DNA from: Leishmania donovani
Taxonomy: Eukaryota > Euglenozoa > Kinetoplastea > Trypanosomatida > Trypanosomatidae
Assembly (NCBI RefSeq): GCF_000227135.1
Contig: NC_018234.1
Span: 298,186 to 362,185, forward strand
Direction: 5' to 3'
DNA length: 64,000 bases
Both the position numbers and the translations under genes were made by a program. The notes under the pieces were generated by a model. That model was not told where the DNA came from. It made no database searches and was given only the letters and a program-made list of their open reading frames with translations. Below, in pieces: positions 39,801 through 50,021 of this stretch; within the stretch, counting starts at the first letter, position 1; every line of letters begins with the position of its first letter.

Positions 39801-42800
39801 GAAGTTGGTCTCCCTCGAAGGCATCTTGGTTGTCGAGAACGTCTCGCCATGTGTGCCGTGGCCCGTGTTCGTAACACGCGGCAATGACATGCTGCTACGG
39901 CTGTACGGCGCCAGCAGGGCTGTCCAAGCGTTGCCGGAGGCAGGCGTGCTGCGTTGCACGGAAACTGTGTCAAGCATGGAGTGGGCTGCCGGCGGCCGTC
40001 GAGCACGACGCTCTAGCGTCAGTAGCACCGGTACCACGTCCGATAGCGCCGCCTCGCGGTCAGCCGGGGCGCATGGCGACGGGAGGGAGCTCCAGGGCCG
40101 CCGCAGCGGGAGCCCCGCCCAGGGTGACCGTGCTCTCTCCTCTGCCGTCGCGCCGCTGTCGCCACACCGACGGACGCATCATGACCGCATCGCTGTGCAG
40201 CGGGAGGAGTACCTGCTGCTGGGCACCCGTGACGGCACCATACTCCTTGTGGACCTCTACGCCCTCCTGAACCGCGTCCCGCGCCTCGCGACGCCCGCGG
40301 ACATTCACAGTGGCAGCACCGTTGAAGGTGTGAGCAGCAGCGCAGCCGGCGACGGCACGTACGACGTAGGCGGCAATGGCGGAGCAGCGAGCACGATGGG
40401 TGCTGCATCCAGCGTCATGCAGTCCACATCGGAGCGCATCGGCAGCTCCGAGAGCGCGTGGTCAGGCTACCGCGACCTCGCCCGCCGCACGTACTACGGC
40501 GACATTGGCGCCTTCGTCGTTCACACGCGGCAGGTGCACACGCCCGGCACGCTCGTGTCATCCGTCGTGGCCGCGGCTACCAGCGGCTTGGTGGTCTCCA
40601 GCGGGCTCGACGGGGATGTCTTCACCATGCGACTGGCTTACCCGTCCTCGTGGATCACGGCTGCCGGGATGCAGCGGACGCCGAGCGGCGTCGCTGCAGG
40701 TGTCGGGCCCGCCACCACTGACACAAGCCGCCCGCTCGTGTGCATCGAGGTTCTGCACCGCATGCGTGTATCCGACACTGGTGTACGCTACGCCCTGCCC
40801 ATTCCCTTTCTTTCCATGCTCGCTGTGCAGACGGCGACAAACAAGGTGTACCTTTATCATACCTCCGTGCTGCCGACGGCACCGGCACTGGTGGACGGTG
40901 GCCGCAGCGATGCCGCATCCATGCAGGTGTCTCCCGCACCCTTGTCAACGCCACGGGCAGTACCGGAGGGCGTCGAGGTGGTGGCCGACGGCGGTTTTTC
41001 ACCGGTGCCCGCCGCGTCTTCGGCGACGCCGCCACGGCTGGAGCTGTACGACGCAGCAGCACCGCATCTCGGCAGCATCGTCGCCATGATATTGGTGAAG
41101 GAGCTCGACCAGCTGATCACAGTGGATAGCAGCGGTTACGTGAAGGTGTGGTCGCTGCGGCAGACGCAGCCTCTCACCTCTTTCTACGCATGGGCGCCGC
41201 TCAACATCTCCAACAGCGGCAGCGGCGTCGGCGACGCGGGGCGGCTGACCGGGTGGCCGTCCTCTCAAGGCAGTGGCGCTGCGCAGCGCGGCAGCGGCCA
41301 TGGCTCAAGCATGTCGCCATGTGGCGTTCCCACTTCCTCATCTGCGCTCCTGCGGACGACGAAGAACAGCATTGAGGTGGCTGTCGACGCGGCGGAGTAT
41401 CGCCTGCAGCCATGCCGCAGCGCCGCGTTCAACTACGCCGGTCGGCAGCTCTTTGTCATGGGTAGCCACAACGCCGCTCACTGCTTCTTCGTGAGCGGTC
41501 AGTCGAGTTCGCGGGCGCACACGCAACCGCTGCGGGTGCTGTTGGTGGACACGGCGACGGTTTCGCGGGTGGGAGGCGTGAATCACCGGCTTATCAGTCT
41601 CAGCAGCGCAGACTGCCGCGTGTGGTCGCTGCTAACTGGAACCATGGAGCTCGGCATCCGCGCGAACAGCGCCGAGTACCGTCATCTCTTCAACAACCGG
41701 CTCACCGGCAGAGTGCGAGGCAGATCATCGTCGATCGCCAAGTCTGCAGAGCAGCAGCGGTTGGGCAGGAAGGGCGGCCGTGGTTGCAGATCCCGTGGCG
41801 CGCGCCCTCGGTCGAACTATCGCACACGCATGCACAACGCAGACGACGCCGTTGTTCTGGCAGCCGCATCCTCCTCGACGACGACGGGCGAGCCCCAGCG
41901 CTTGTTGCCGCCCTCGGTCGACGACGTCATGCGAGCCGTATCGGCGCGTCCGTGGAGCAGCCACAGCCACTCGCACCACCACTGTGCGCCGCGGCGCGCT
42001 GCTGGGGCTGCGGCGGGCCCGCGCAGGGAAGCCGCAGTGGCCGCCGCCACGGCTTCGTTTCCCCTACTGACGGCGGGGAAGCAGCCTCACGGCAGTGCGG
42101 AAGCCCCCGGCAACAGCGGCGGCTCTGGCGGCGGTGCTGAGGATGACACCGATGAGCTTGTAACGAACGTGATGCGCGATCAGAACCTGCTGCTGAGCGA
42201 CATTCGGTGCGCGTGTCTTGGCCCTGGTGGTGAGTGGGTGGGCTACGCGCTGCTTCACGGCGACGTCCGGCTGCACCGCAGTGATTCAGGGCGGTTGCTA
42301 CACACCTTCATCACTACCCCTCCGTCCACTGAGGACTTGATTGAGGCGGCGATGCAGTACCAACACCTCTTCACTTCCGTCACCGCCGCGTACGCACTGC
42401 CGCCGCTGCACCCGGTGACCATGGGGGATGCTGCCACGGCAGCGAGTCACCTGTCCGCCGGCATGAGCACGGCATGTGGCGGTGGCGGTGGCGGTGGCGG
42501 TGGTGCCAGCGGCCCACCAACCACGGCCGCAATGCCCTCGCAGTCGCCGAAGGCGCGACTCACCCCAATCGCGTATGCAAAAGCCGTTGCGCTGGTTCTT
42601 GAGCGGCTTCTCGCAACCACGATTGGTGTCACCTGTGGCCCCACCGAGGCAGCGCCGGCCTCAGCCATGTCAGCAGACGGCGACGATCGACTGGGCCGCA
42701 ACGTGCACCGGGAGCCGCTGCACATGCTCTACCTCGACGCCTCGCAAGAGTTGCTCGTCGCCTACGCGGACGGTCTGCTGCGGTCCTTTACGCTGCTCAG

Positions 42801-45800
42801 CCACTCCAGCACGGCGACGCGCGTGATCGTCTCCCGAACGTTGATGAACCGAGCGCTGACGCAGGTGCGGCATGCGCTGGCGTGGAACAGCCACCACGCA
42901 GGCGCCGCCCGCCCCGCGACGGCGGCAGGCACGGACGTGCCAGGGAGGAGATCGACATCGCTAAACGCAAGTCTCTCGGCGCTTCCGCCGAAGGAGCTGC
43001 TCACGACTGGCCCCCTCCGCGGCGTCGGCATCGGCGACGCTGAGGCGATTGAGGATCGCAGTAGCCTTGTAGCCACTAGCCGCAACTCCAGGTCTCCTTT
43101 GCGGGCCGCGTGTAGCGAAGGAGCCGGCGGCGGCCCAACGGTGCGGCTCAACAATGCAGACGCGGCCGAGGTGATGCCTGCAGCATCGCCGGCGAACATA
43201 GCGCGAGCCGTGATGGTCTCCTTGTCCACGCGCCAGATCGAGCCCGACGTGGTGCTGCTCGCCACTGCAAGCTCGCCACTCGGCCTCATCTGTCTCGTGC
43301 ATGCGAGTGGCCTGGTTACCGTCTTGGACGTACAGTCGCGCAGCGAGACGGACGGCGCTGTGCGGATGCGGATGATGCTGGGCGACGCTGACGACGTGAA
43401 GGGCGGGGCCGGTGGTGGCTGCGCTGAGCAGAAGCCTGAAAGCGGACGCGGACGCGCTGAGGCCGGCGTTGTCGTGCACAGCTTTATGACGACAGACGAA
43501 GTGACGGCGGCGATGTTCCTCGGCGCTTACCCTTGTCTCGTGCTGGCGGATCGCCAACATCAGCTCTCCTTCCACCTGATGAAGGGCTCGAGCTTGCTGG
43601 CGCTGCTTGGTGAGTTTGCTGAGCAACTCGAGAAGGATGTGATGGCGTGCGCCGCAGGCCTCCGCGAGCAGGCCGAGACCGAGGCGAGCGGCAGCGCGAC
43701 GGCGAAACTGTCGCTGACGGGCCTGCGCAGTACCAGCAGCTACACCGCCGCAGCGTCGTCACCGCGGCTGCCGCCAACGGGCAGGGTGAAGAGAGGCGCA
43801 GAGCGAAGGTCGAACCCCACCGCGACGAGCTCGACGCTGGTGTGGACCTTTTCCGTCGCCGACACGTGCGCTTCGCAGCGCTCGCTGGGCTACATCACGG
43901 CTCTCACCTTCGATGCTCTCTACGCCACCGTGTATGTTGGCACGTCTCAGGGCTACATCGTGTCGTACCTCGTGCGGCGCTTTTTTATGGCGTTTCAGCT
44001 GACGCCGGTGTTCCTTCGCGGCGTAGACGGCGTGGCTGTCTCGACGTACGCAGCAGAGCTGCAACGCGCCCTCGCGGCAGCGCGTCCTGGAGCATCGATG
44101 TGCAACAACCCAAGCAGCGACTTTCTGCACAACTACCTGCGCGTCGTCTTCGACGTTCCCCCGTCGGTGGCAACGCAGGCGACCGAAACCCGCCCTAGCA
44201 GCCCGCGGAAGCGGCACGTCAGCTTGACCGGCAATCCCTCGACGGCCGCCACAGCAGCCAGCCAATCACCGAAGGAGATCAGCGGCCTCATTGGCGTTTA
44301 CAAGTGCTGCCGAGATCTCTTCCACGTCTCGTGGCGCGGCGTCACCGGCAAGCGGCGCGGAGGGGGTGGTAACGGCAGGTACGCGGCGGCGCCGTCGCAG
44401 GCCATCTCGATCTGCACATCCAGTGAGGCGCTCATCGCCGCGGCGGTGTTGCACGATGCTGTAACGCGCATGAAGACAGCTGCCTCGGCCTGTGCCACCG
44501 CGGCGGAGGCCTGCCCAGGTACCACCGCGACACCAGACGAGACGCAGCCGTGGTGGTGCACGCCCGCGGGGCGGACGGTGAAGGAGTACGTGACACGCAA
44601 GTGCAGAGGCGACGCAGCTCGGGGCGGCATGGGCGAGAGCACCAGGACTGCTAACGCGAGCCCCGCCGACTCGGGTGAGCTGGAGCTGGGCGCAGAGGGA
44701 GTGCAGCTGCTGCGTGAATGGGTGGCCGCGGTGCTCGCCGAGCAGCGTCGCTACTTGCCACGCCACACGAGCGATGCAGAGGCAGTGCCCGAAGCGCGAC
44801 AGCAGCGGCAGCGGCAGCAAGAATCTTTCTCCACTGCACCCGTTGATACTCAAGACGGAGTGAGTCGTACGTCAAGCAGTAGAAGCTGCAGCAGCAGCGG
44901 ATTCACGGCAGTGCCGCCAGTGCCGACGCCAGCCTGCGGTCATGACGTCTTCGCTAGCGGCGCCAGCCACGCCGGTGCCGACCAGGGGGCTGCTGCTGGT
45001 GGTGTCAGAGGAGGCGCCGCAACCGCGGCCTCGCCGGCGTCCACGGCACAGCATTTAGCGGAGGCTCTCGTGCAGGAGGTGCAGGAAGAGCTTCTCTTTG
45101 GCAAGGAGGCCCCCGCAACAGTGGCGGCTGCCCACTACGGCTACGGGCCCGTGTCTGAGCTCACCACACCCGCCGCAACTCCGCCGCACCCCATCACAGA
45201 CTCCTGGGTCGAGCTCCTCTTTACCAGGCAGGCCATGTGCACCACCAGCCGCTCCCCACTGTGCTTCTTGACGCCGCCGGCGATGCTCGAGCGAGCCCGA
45301 CGAGAGCGACAGGATCGGCGAGGGCGGATGGCTGCCACTGCAGCAGCTGCTGCGGGAAACGCAGCTGGCGGTGCGCCAGCGATTCCGGAGTGGAACGCCT
45401 ACGTCGAGGGGGCTTTGCCCGACTACCTCGCCGACATTCTAAGCCACCCAAGTCAGGTGCTGACTGAGGCTGAGCGGCAGGCACTTCAGCAGCGCTCCAT
45501 CACAGTACTGCAGTGCCGGCGGAACGGCTACCTCTGCGTCGGCCACGCTGACGGCGGCGTGACGCTGTGGACGCCGTACGCGTGCGCACGGCTGGAGAGC
45601 CTGTGCCCGAGTACATCGTTGGCGGCGACGCTGGACCGCCTCGCCGCGTCTGTCAAGGCTCAGTTCCGCTGCCTTCATGACCGCATACTGCTGGAGCGGC
45701 AGCGACTCGCCTTCGAGGGAAGTCTGCGCAACAGTCGACACACAGAGGAGGAGAGGGTCGCCTGCATGAAGCGCCGCATCCGCGCGATGCTGCTAGAGCA

Positions 45801-48312
45801 TCACCTGGCCCAGCTGCAGCTGGAGAGGACACAGGGCGAAGGCGAGGGAGACGCGGGCACGCTGGCTGGCAGGGCCCAGGAGACAGGGTCGCCGCCCATG
45901 CTCTCGACATCGGCGAAAAGTGCTTTGAATCCGCGCACATGGAGCACGCCCGATGCACGGCGGCACAGCAGCCGCGCGGCGGCCGCGGCAAAGGCACAGG
46001 GTTCGGAGAAGTGCAGCACGTCAACGCAGCTCTTCTTGTGTGGCTCGATGGAGGCAGAGCTGCTGGCCATGCGTCCGCTCTTGTGCTTGCTGCTCGGTGT
46101 CTCGTCACCGGCGGAACTGCGTGCCCGGCAGCTGAGCCTCGAGGATCTCTTCTTCCTCCCCTTCAAGGCCCGCAACCTCGCGTCGCTGGAGGCGTTCAAC
46201 CCCCACTCCTACGACGTGGCGGTGGCGGTGGCGATGCGCCGACTGCGGCGGGATCTCATCGAGAAGGCCGAGGAGTACGCCACCGAGGAACCGGACGGCG
46301 ATCCGCAACTCTTGCCAGACGCTCTCACTGCCGCCGTGACGCAGGCTGTGTCGACAGCATCACATGCCGTTACTTCTCCCGCCTCTCCAGTCTCGCTGGG
46401 CGGCAGCGCTGGTTACCTGCAGCGTAAGCGGCAGGAAAGCGTGTACGACTACCGCTTATCATCTCTGGCGCGGGCCTGGCACGATGGCGCCGATCAGCCG
46501 GAGAAGGGGAAGCCGTCTGACGCGTCAGGGGCGGCAGCCTTCCCAGGGGTGCTGCGCCTGCTGCTGCACCGGGCAATGGAAAGGGCTCCATACTTGTCGA
46601 ACGGCGCTGTCGCGGCGAACTCGCCGCTGACCGCCGCCTCTGCGGCGGCTCCCGTGAACGCTGACAAAACTGAGATTGCGCACGGCACCGCGGCACACGC
46701 CGCTGGGGCCCAGCCACCGTCCCCAACACCTGCGGCGCCTGCGGACGGGGAATACTACGAGGTGTGCCACGCTCTGCAGGTGGCGGAGGTGCAAGCGGAG
46801 TCGCAGTGGGAGGTCGAGGAGCTGGGCCGAGCGTGGCGGCGACTGCAGGTTTCCACAGTGGCCGCCACAGCGTCATCCACGACCGCGCGCTGGAATAGTG
46901 GGCATGACCGTGCCAATGTATGCGACAGCCCTCCCACACAGCTGCCGCTCAGCAGCGCCGCCGCCGTGTCCGCCGCAGTGGACCGCCAGGTGAAGCGCGG
47001 TCTGGAGGCGCGCATAGCGGCACTGTCGCACCGCGCTGTCGCGGCCGCTCTCTTACGGAACGTGCAGCTGTGCTGTCGGCCCGCTCACACGAGGGCAGCG
47101 CTGGCGCCGCCCCCCCTTCATCCAGGCGACGGAGCTAGCGGCGCGTATTCGCCCTGGCCGCCGACGACCTCCCGGCGTGGTGGCGGGCTAGCGTGGGTGC
47201 AGAGCGTCCTCCGCCAACAGGCGCAGCAAGCCTTTACGGAGCCGCTGCTGACATGGCTGCAGCTCGCGTCGTCGTCGGTGAGCCCTGCTGTCATCCCTAT
47301 CCGCTACGGGCCAACATGGATCTACGGTCAGCAGCGCAGCTCGGCCCTGGCAGCCACGGCAGTACCTGTGCTCTCTGGCGAAGAGGGGCTGCTGCCCTCC
47401 CCCACTAACGCGCCGCTACAAGCTCTTTGCCACACCTCCTCCACGCCCGGCGGCGGCGGCGACCCCCACGCCGCACCTGCAGAGGGGTACAGAGAGAGCA
47501 AGAAGGCCTTCCTTACTGAGGTGCCCGGCGACGCGACTGGCGCTGGTGCTGCTGCCGGCTCATCTTTATGCCCCTCAGAGCGGGCGGTTTTTGATGCGAG
47601 CGGGCACGCGGCAGTGGCGGGTGGCACCGGCAGGAGAGCGGGACAGCGTTCCCTGTCGTCCCGGCTGTCATCCACCGCGGATCGACCGCCGTTGTGCGAC
47701 GTCGGTATGGCTCTGTCGTCGAGAGACTCGTGCTCGCCCTTACCCTCGCCTTTGCCGCCGCTCAAGTCCACGCGCGCCAACACCATTAGCGGGCATCGAC
47801 TGAGCTCGCTCGGTGTGCACGACGCGCGTGCGATGACAGCAGATCGTGATAACCCGGCCGCCTCTGCCATGGCTGACACGGCGTCGCTCATTTCGCGTTC
47901 CCTCTCGAGTACGTCGCCTCTTTCCATGGCAAGCATCCCGCCCAACGCCACCTTGAGCAGCCCCGCCGTCTACCCAACGCCGCAGGTAAGCCAGCGCCTG
48001 CTGACCTCGTCCGCCTTGCACCGGACGAAACTGGCACATACCGGCAGCTGTGGTAGCACTCCGTATCAGCAGAGACCAGTGACCACGGGCGTAGCCGGCA
48101 GGAGGGGCGCCGCAGGCGACTACACCGTCGTCACGAACACGCTTCACGCTGCTGCCGCTAGGACGACGGCGCCACCCGCTACGTCTGCCGGCTATGGCGG
48201 CGGACGCGGAGGAGGAGCTGGAGGGGGAGGGGGAACTCGAGGCAGCAGGGCGGCAGCCGTGCAACCCTTCACCTACTACTCGCTCTTTGGCCAGGCCGGC
48301 ACCACCAAATAG
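36889..48312 (+). CDS. Giant WD40-like repeat protein with EF-hand-like motif
   Basis: The 3807-aa product has no single recognised full-length homologue. Near residue 740 lies an EF-hand-like stretch, QFFTMVDMEQKGCITWEAF. It is followed by blade-like WD40 segments separated by long Ala/Ser/Gly inserts: LLLGTRDGTILLVDLY (nt ~40210), LITVDSSGYVKVWSLRQTQP (nt ~41115), LISLSSADCRVWSLLTGTME (nt ~41590), LLVAYADGLLRSFTLL (nt ~42750), VYVGTSQGYIVSYLV (nt ~43930) and YLCVGHADGGVTLWTPYA (nt ~45530). The last 600 residues are low-complexity. EF-hand plus multiple WD40 resembles the WDR49/WDR64 group of axonemal or cytoskeletal proteins, so a flagellar or scaffold role is possible; this is inference. 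The start is the first ATG (ATGATG) after the acceptor; the nine-codon upstream extension begins with TTG and is not used. Confidence 0.8.
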   Translation: MMHNSSAASDLANAPHETQAELDASAEATLQPPFAASLQESLHEVTTASVSGGQRSQQDAPARPSTAGAALAVTPLARSLPSSRSRSATSAIPPPPLVRPAKKAVKAGGHNCTTNGVVGSASLFRDWSTNAALLDEVLNTPFFHLLPKSTESTAGTVASSAAAHDPALQSVTLPTSDAPLPSMLLIALSDIEVLQQSFCAHTLVNPVKNQLGEFKRLVAASMRSELTHGHEPQHTENFAAEAQPAAAVTEDVHADHNAAGDEGEKATGSAMHDDDLADDSALIVSSLQAHDAAVRAALRTAHGFLYGSETVPVGVPVVYLQRARREWLTRYRVMHVQPHLQKAQRRRYEAWAAQHPQIQGFADGSADGATHQHGASASRSAMTPVSMCAALQPKYWRTISMERPSAVPTTTHPGTANAPPVEVEGVASGHSVIPPPTRRLWSSSSAHSASPLHALSPAKTTAVPAFYKAAWDVDLYDDLGLAVSAEQLDIMVRQATSRTAVEAMELDELAPQFSTTVANASFASPMELSAPPPLIRAGDLTQMQLTLPVFVYVVSRYLFVAHYAAYFPTGLFSRALIDPFYFPDAAQCTPEYALRAAPALRREARRVYASYAAKLADAHRCFPDRTRSTEVPLPPNDMFHLWELLCPPQRQDVAGRWNPIPWGQLMPEEEEALLDEGFKSVAHAGQDAIDKHLSHEEPLLSYPYARAARLTYRQRLQQLAQHPSLLAEVHRLLSQCEDIAMQFFTMVDMEQKGCITWEAFTNALIEEADVQDHQRKVRERAAHLTRTSASVFDRYVVEPLPSTLARLGYTGNVFEVRHSASLVMLEGANDYAVCDGTQLGSIHQRFLVRPMDVLCKELEDEPHDAFGRLIRGLRGHRGGGGDREIGRRRAYSATDTDGYDAALRQRPWRNNQRPLRVYVRYEDGRRLQESTALNMLQQLSPSRARAVTAAGRGTVDDHEGVLTSMRAHQPAKLVSLEGILVVENVSPCVPWPVFVTRGNDMLLRLYGASRAVQALPEAGVLRCTETVSSMEWAAGGRRARRSSVSSTGTTSDSAASRSAGAHGDGRELQGRRSGSPAQGDRALSSAVAPLSPHRRTHHDRIAVQREEYLLLGTRDGTILLVDLYALLNRVPRLATPADIHSGSTVEGVSSSAAGDGTYDVGGNGGAASTMGAASSVMQSTSERIGSSESAWSGYRDLARRTYYGDIGAFVVHTRQVHTPGTLVSSVVAAATSGLVVSSGLDGDVFTMRLAYPSSWITAAGMQRTPSGVAAGVGPATTDTSRPLVCIEVLHRMRVSDTGVRYALPIPFLSMLAVQTATNKVYLYHTSVLPTAPALVDGGRSDAASMQVSPAPLSTPRAVPEGVEVVADGGFSPVPAASSATPPRLELYDAAAPHLGSIVAMILVKELDQLITVDSSGYVKVWSLRQTQPLTSFYAWAPLNISNSGSGVGDAGRLTGWPSSQGSGAAQRGSGHGSSMSPCGVPTSSSALLRTTKNSIEVAVDAAEYRLQPCRSAAFNYAGRQLFVMGSHNAAHCFFVSGQSSSRAHTQPLRVLLVDTATVSRVGGVNHRLISLSSADCRVWSLLTGTMELGIRANSAEYRHLFNNRLTGRVRGRSSSIAKSAEQQRLGRKGGRGCRSRGARPRSNYRTRMHNADDAVVLAAASSSTTTGEPQRLLPPSVDDVMRAVSARPWSSHSHSHHHCAPRRAAGAAAGPRREAAVAAATASFPLLTAGKQPHGSAEAPGNSGGSGGGAEDDTDELVTNVMRDQNLLLSDIRCACLGPGGEWVGYALLHGDVRLHRSDSGRLLHTFITTPPSTEDLIEAAMQYQHLFTSVTAAYALPPLHPVTMGDAATAASHLSAGMSTACGGGGGGGGGASGPPTTAAMPSQSPKARLTPIAYAKAVALVLERLLATTIGVTCGPTEAAPASAMSADGDDRLGRNVHREPLHMLYLDASQELLVAYADGLLRSFTLLSHSSTATRVIVSRTLMNRALTQVRHALAWNSHHAGAARPATAAGTDVPGRRSTSLNASLSALPPKELLTTGPLRGVGIGDAEAIEDRSSLVATSRNSRSPLRAACSEGAGGGPTVRLNNADAAEVMPAASPANIARAVMVSLSTRQIEPDVVLLATASSPLGLICLVHASGLVTVLDVQSRSETDGAVRMRMMLGDADDVKGGAGGGCAEQKPESGRGRAEAGVVVHSFMTTDEVTAAMFLGAYPCLVLADRQHQLSFHLMKGSSLLALLGEFAEQLEKDVMACAAGLREQAETEASGSATAKLSLTGLRSTSSYTAAASSPRLPPTGRVKRGAERRSNPTATSSTLVWTFSVADTCASQRSLGYITALTFDALYATVYVGTSQGYIVSYLVRRFFMAFQLTPVFLRGVDGVAVSTYAAELQRALAAARPGASMCNNPSSDFLHNYLRVVFDVPPSVATQATETRPSSPRKRHVSLTGNPSTAATAASQSPKEISGLIGVYKCCRDLFHVSWRGVTGKRRGGGGNGRYAAAPSQAISICTSSEALIAAAVLHDAVTRMKTAASACATAAEACPGTTATPDETQPWWCTPAGRTVKEYVTRKCRGDAARGGMGESTRTANASPADSGELELGAEGVQLLREWVAAVLAEQRRYLPRHTSDAEAVPEARQQRQRQQESFSTAPVDTQDGVSRTSSSRSCSSSGFTAVPPVPTPACGHDVFASGASHAGADQGAAAGGVRGGAATAASPASTAQHLAEALVQEVQEELLFGKEAPATVAAAHYGYGPVSELTTPAATPPHPITDSWVELLFTRQAMCTTSRSPLCFLTPPAMLERARRERQDRRGRMAATAAAAAGNAAGGAPAIPEWNAYVEGALPDYLADILSHPSQVLTEAERQALQQRSITVLQCRRNGYLCVGHADGGVTLWTPYACARLESLCPSTSLAATLDRLAASVKAQFRCLHDRILLERQRLAFEGSLRNSRHTEEERVACMKRRIRAMLLEHHLAQLQLERTQGEGEGDAGTLAGRAQETGSPPMLSTSAKSALNPRTWSTPDARRHSSRAAAAAKAQGSEKCSTSTQLFLCGSMEAELLAMRPLLCLLLGVSSPAELRARQLSLEDLFFLPFKARNLASLEAFNPHSYDVAVAVAMRRLRRDLIEKAEEYATEEPDGDPQLLPDALTAAVTQAVSTASHAVTSPASPVSLGGSAGYLQRKRQESVYDYRLSSLARAWHDGADQPEKGKPSDASGAAAFPGVLRLLLHRAMERAPYLSNGAVAANSPLTAASAAAPVNADKTEIAHGTAAHAAGAQPPSPTPAAPADGEYYEVCHALQVAEVQAESQWEVEELGRAWRRLQVSTVAATASSTTARWNSGHDRANVCDSPPTQLPLSSAAAVSAAVDRQVKRGLEARIAALSHRAVAAALLRNVQLCCRPAHTRAALAPPPLHPGDGASGAYSPWPPTTSRRGGGLAWVQSVLRQQAQQAFTEPLLTWLQLASSSVSPAVIPIRYGPTWIYGQQRSSALAATAVPVLSGEEGLLPSPTNAPLQALCHTSSTPGGGGDPHAAPAEGYRESKKAFLTEVPGDATGAGAAAGSSLCPSERAVFDASGHAAVAGGTGRRAGQRSLSSRLSSTADRPPLCDVGMALSSRDSCSPLPSPLPPLKSTRANTISGHRLSSLGVHDARAMTADRDNPAASAMADTASLISRSLSSTSPLSMASIPPNATLSSPAVYPTPQVSQRLLTSSALHRTKLAHTGSCGSTPYQQRPVTTGVAGRRGAAGDYTVVTNTLHAAAARTTAPPATSAGYGGGRGGGAGGGGGTRGSRAAAVQPFTYYSLFGQAGTTK

Positions 48313-49568
48313 ACGGCTCGGACGTTTCAACCACGTGGCGACGTACACCCACGCACACACAGACACACGTCTACCCCACGCTTCCACCATTCTCTCCTTT
48401 TTTTTTCGTGCCTTCTTGTACCCGCACTCCCTCCTCCCCCTTTTTTATGTATGTACAGGTGCACATACGCATGTATGTATGCATGGTTTGCCTTTCTTCC
48501 CCAACCCCCTCGCCCCGCCCCCAAGCGCGCTCCCTCACGCACATGTGAGGGACTGAAGAGGGGCGGAGACGGAGGCGCGGTGATAATACACTAGGCAAAC
48601 TCGTCGAAAAGGAAGACTATATATATATGCATTGTATCCTATATATGTAGAGAGGGTGAGGGAGAGGGGGCGTACCAAAATGTGTATTAGTTCTCAAGTG
48701 ACATCGACGTGTGCGTCCGCCTGTGCGCATGAGTGTCGGTGCCTCCGCTTGCTTGCCCCCTCCGCCTTCCATGTTAGGCAGACGTTCTCACGCGGTGTGA
48801 GCGGCGGAAGAAAAACACAAGAAAAAGGGCGAAAGCAATCAAGACGGAGTGGCGGCATGCAAACACACGCGCGCTGCAGTGAGGGGGATGAAGTTACAGC
48901 CTTACCGTGTAAGGATGTGTGCGTGTATGTGTGTGTGTGCGCCAGCAACGGCGCTTTCTCACATGATAGGGGACGCTTGAAGCCCCAGCGCCAAGCAAGA
49001 AATTCGCGAGCCCCCCCCCCCGATAACCGAGGAGAAGGGCTCCTTCATCTCTCTGCGGTGTAGAGAGGGAGAGAAGAGTGAGGTACAAGACCACACCAAC
49101 TCAACTATGAACGCCACCTTCTCTTTTACGTTCCGTGTGCTTGATTGCCTCAACAACCCCTCCTGTCTCACTCCCGCTCTACATCCTCCTCCTTCACTGA
49201 ACAACATCGAACAACGACACTCTCGACGTGCCGCTGCGAAGAGGTACGCAGCCGCTTTCCCGCAGCACCCCCAAACCCCCACACATACACATGCGCAGAG
49301 CGGAAAGACAATAAAGCAAGAAGTCGCTTCCTTATTTCTCTTCGCGCACCCTCCTCCGATCCAACACCAACACTGCCATGCGTTAGTACCATTGAGTAGA
49401 ACACAAAAGCTCGCACAGACTTCGCACTCCTTTTTCTCACATTCTCCACCCTCTCAGCTCTCGTCCTAGGCTTCTCTTTCGGCCTGTTCGTTGTCTTCTT
49501 CCCTTGTGAGTGCGTTGCTTGCCCTCCTCTCTGTCTCTACACATACATACAGGCGCTGAGAAGCGACT
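48313..49568. other. Intergenic region between giant gene and PP1 inhibitor gene
   Basis: No gene is supported. A short TA run lies at about 48617-48628, a TG stretch near 48918-48940 and a C run near 49010-49021. Pyrimidine tracts near 49425-49540 lead to the next acceptor. Confidence 0.6.
49500..49552 (+). promoter_or_regulatory. Polypyrimidine tract and trans-splice acceptor for the PP1 inhibitor gene
   Basis: GCCCTCCTCTCTGTCTCTAC followed by ACATACATACAG places the AG at 49551-49552. The leader to the ATG at 49569 would be 16 nt. Confidence 0.55.
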
Positions 49569-50021
49569 ATGGACGCTCTATCTGTGCGTCAGCACCAGAA
49601 CCATGTGCATCAGGCTGACAGCCTTGTGCCGACGCGCACGGCTGTGCTGCACCTCCGCCCCGCCCCGACCGCGGAGGAGGCAGAGCGGGCGCAGCGGCAG
49701 CACGACATGCGTGTCACGTGGAGCCCGGACGTGCGCGAGCCTGTTAACCAACACGTGAGCAAGTGCTGCTGCGTTTTCCACAAGAAGAAGCTCTTTGGAG
49801 AGAGTAGCAGCGACAGCAGCTCAAGCAGCACCGACAGCAGCGACGAAGACGCCGACAGCAAGGATGCTGGCACCACCGGTCCCGGCGGCGACAGCGCGGG
49901 GTGTGTGGGCCACCAGGGAGGGCGCGGGCATGATTGCCAGCACGCTCATCATCATCCGCCACGCAAGCAGCGCCCCCAGTGCACGAAGGAGCACTGCTAT
50001 TGTGGTACTCGTTTCCATTAA
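49569..50021 (+). CDS. Protein phosphatase-1 inhibitor-3 homologue (PPP1R11/YPI1 family)
   Basis: The 150-aa protein contains the family core RVTWSPDVREPVN (residues 48-60) followed by SKCCCVFHKKKLFGESSSDS (64-83). In PPP1R11/YPI1 proteins the V-x-W site and the SKCCC-x(n)-FGES block bind the catalytic subunit of protein phosphatase 1 and regulate it. A Ser/Asp-rich acidic stretch follows (about 78-100), then a His/Cys-rich tail with CTKEHCYCGTRF at the end, which could bind metal. The protein is expected to be largely disordered until bound. Length is close to that of animal and yeast members (about 126-155 aa). The start is the first ATG after a strong acceptor. Partner and effect in this organism are inferred from the family. 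Confidence 0.9.
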   Translation: MDALSVRQHQNHVHQADSLVPTRTAVLHLRPAPTAEEAERAQRQHDMRVTWSPDVREPVNQHVSKCCCVFHKKKLFGESSSDSSSSSTDSSDEDADSKDAGTTGPGGDSAGCVGHQGGRGHDCQHAHHHPPRKQRPQCTKEHCYCGTRFH

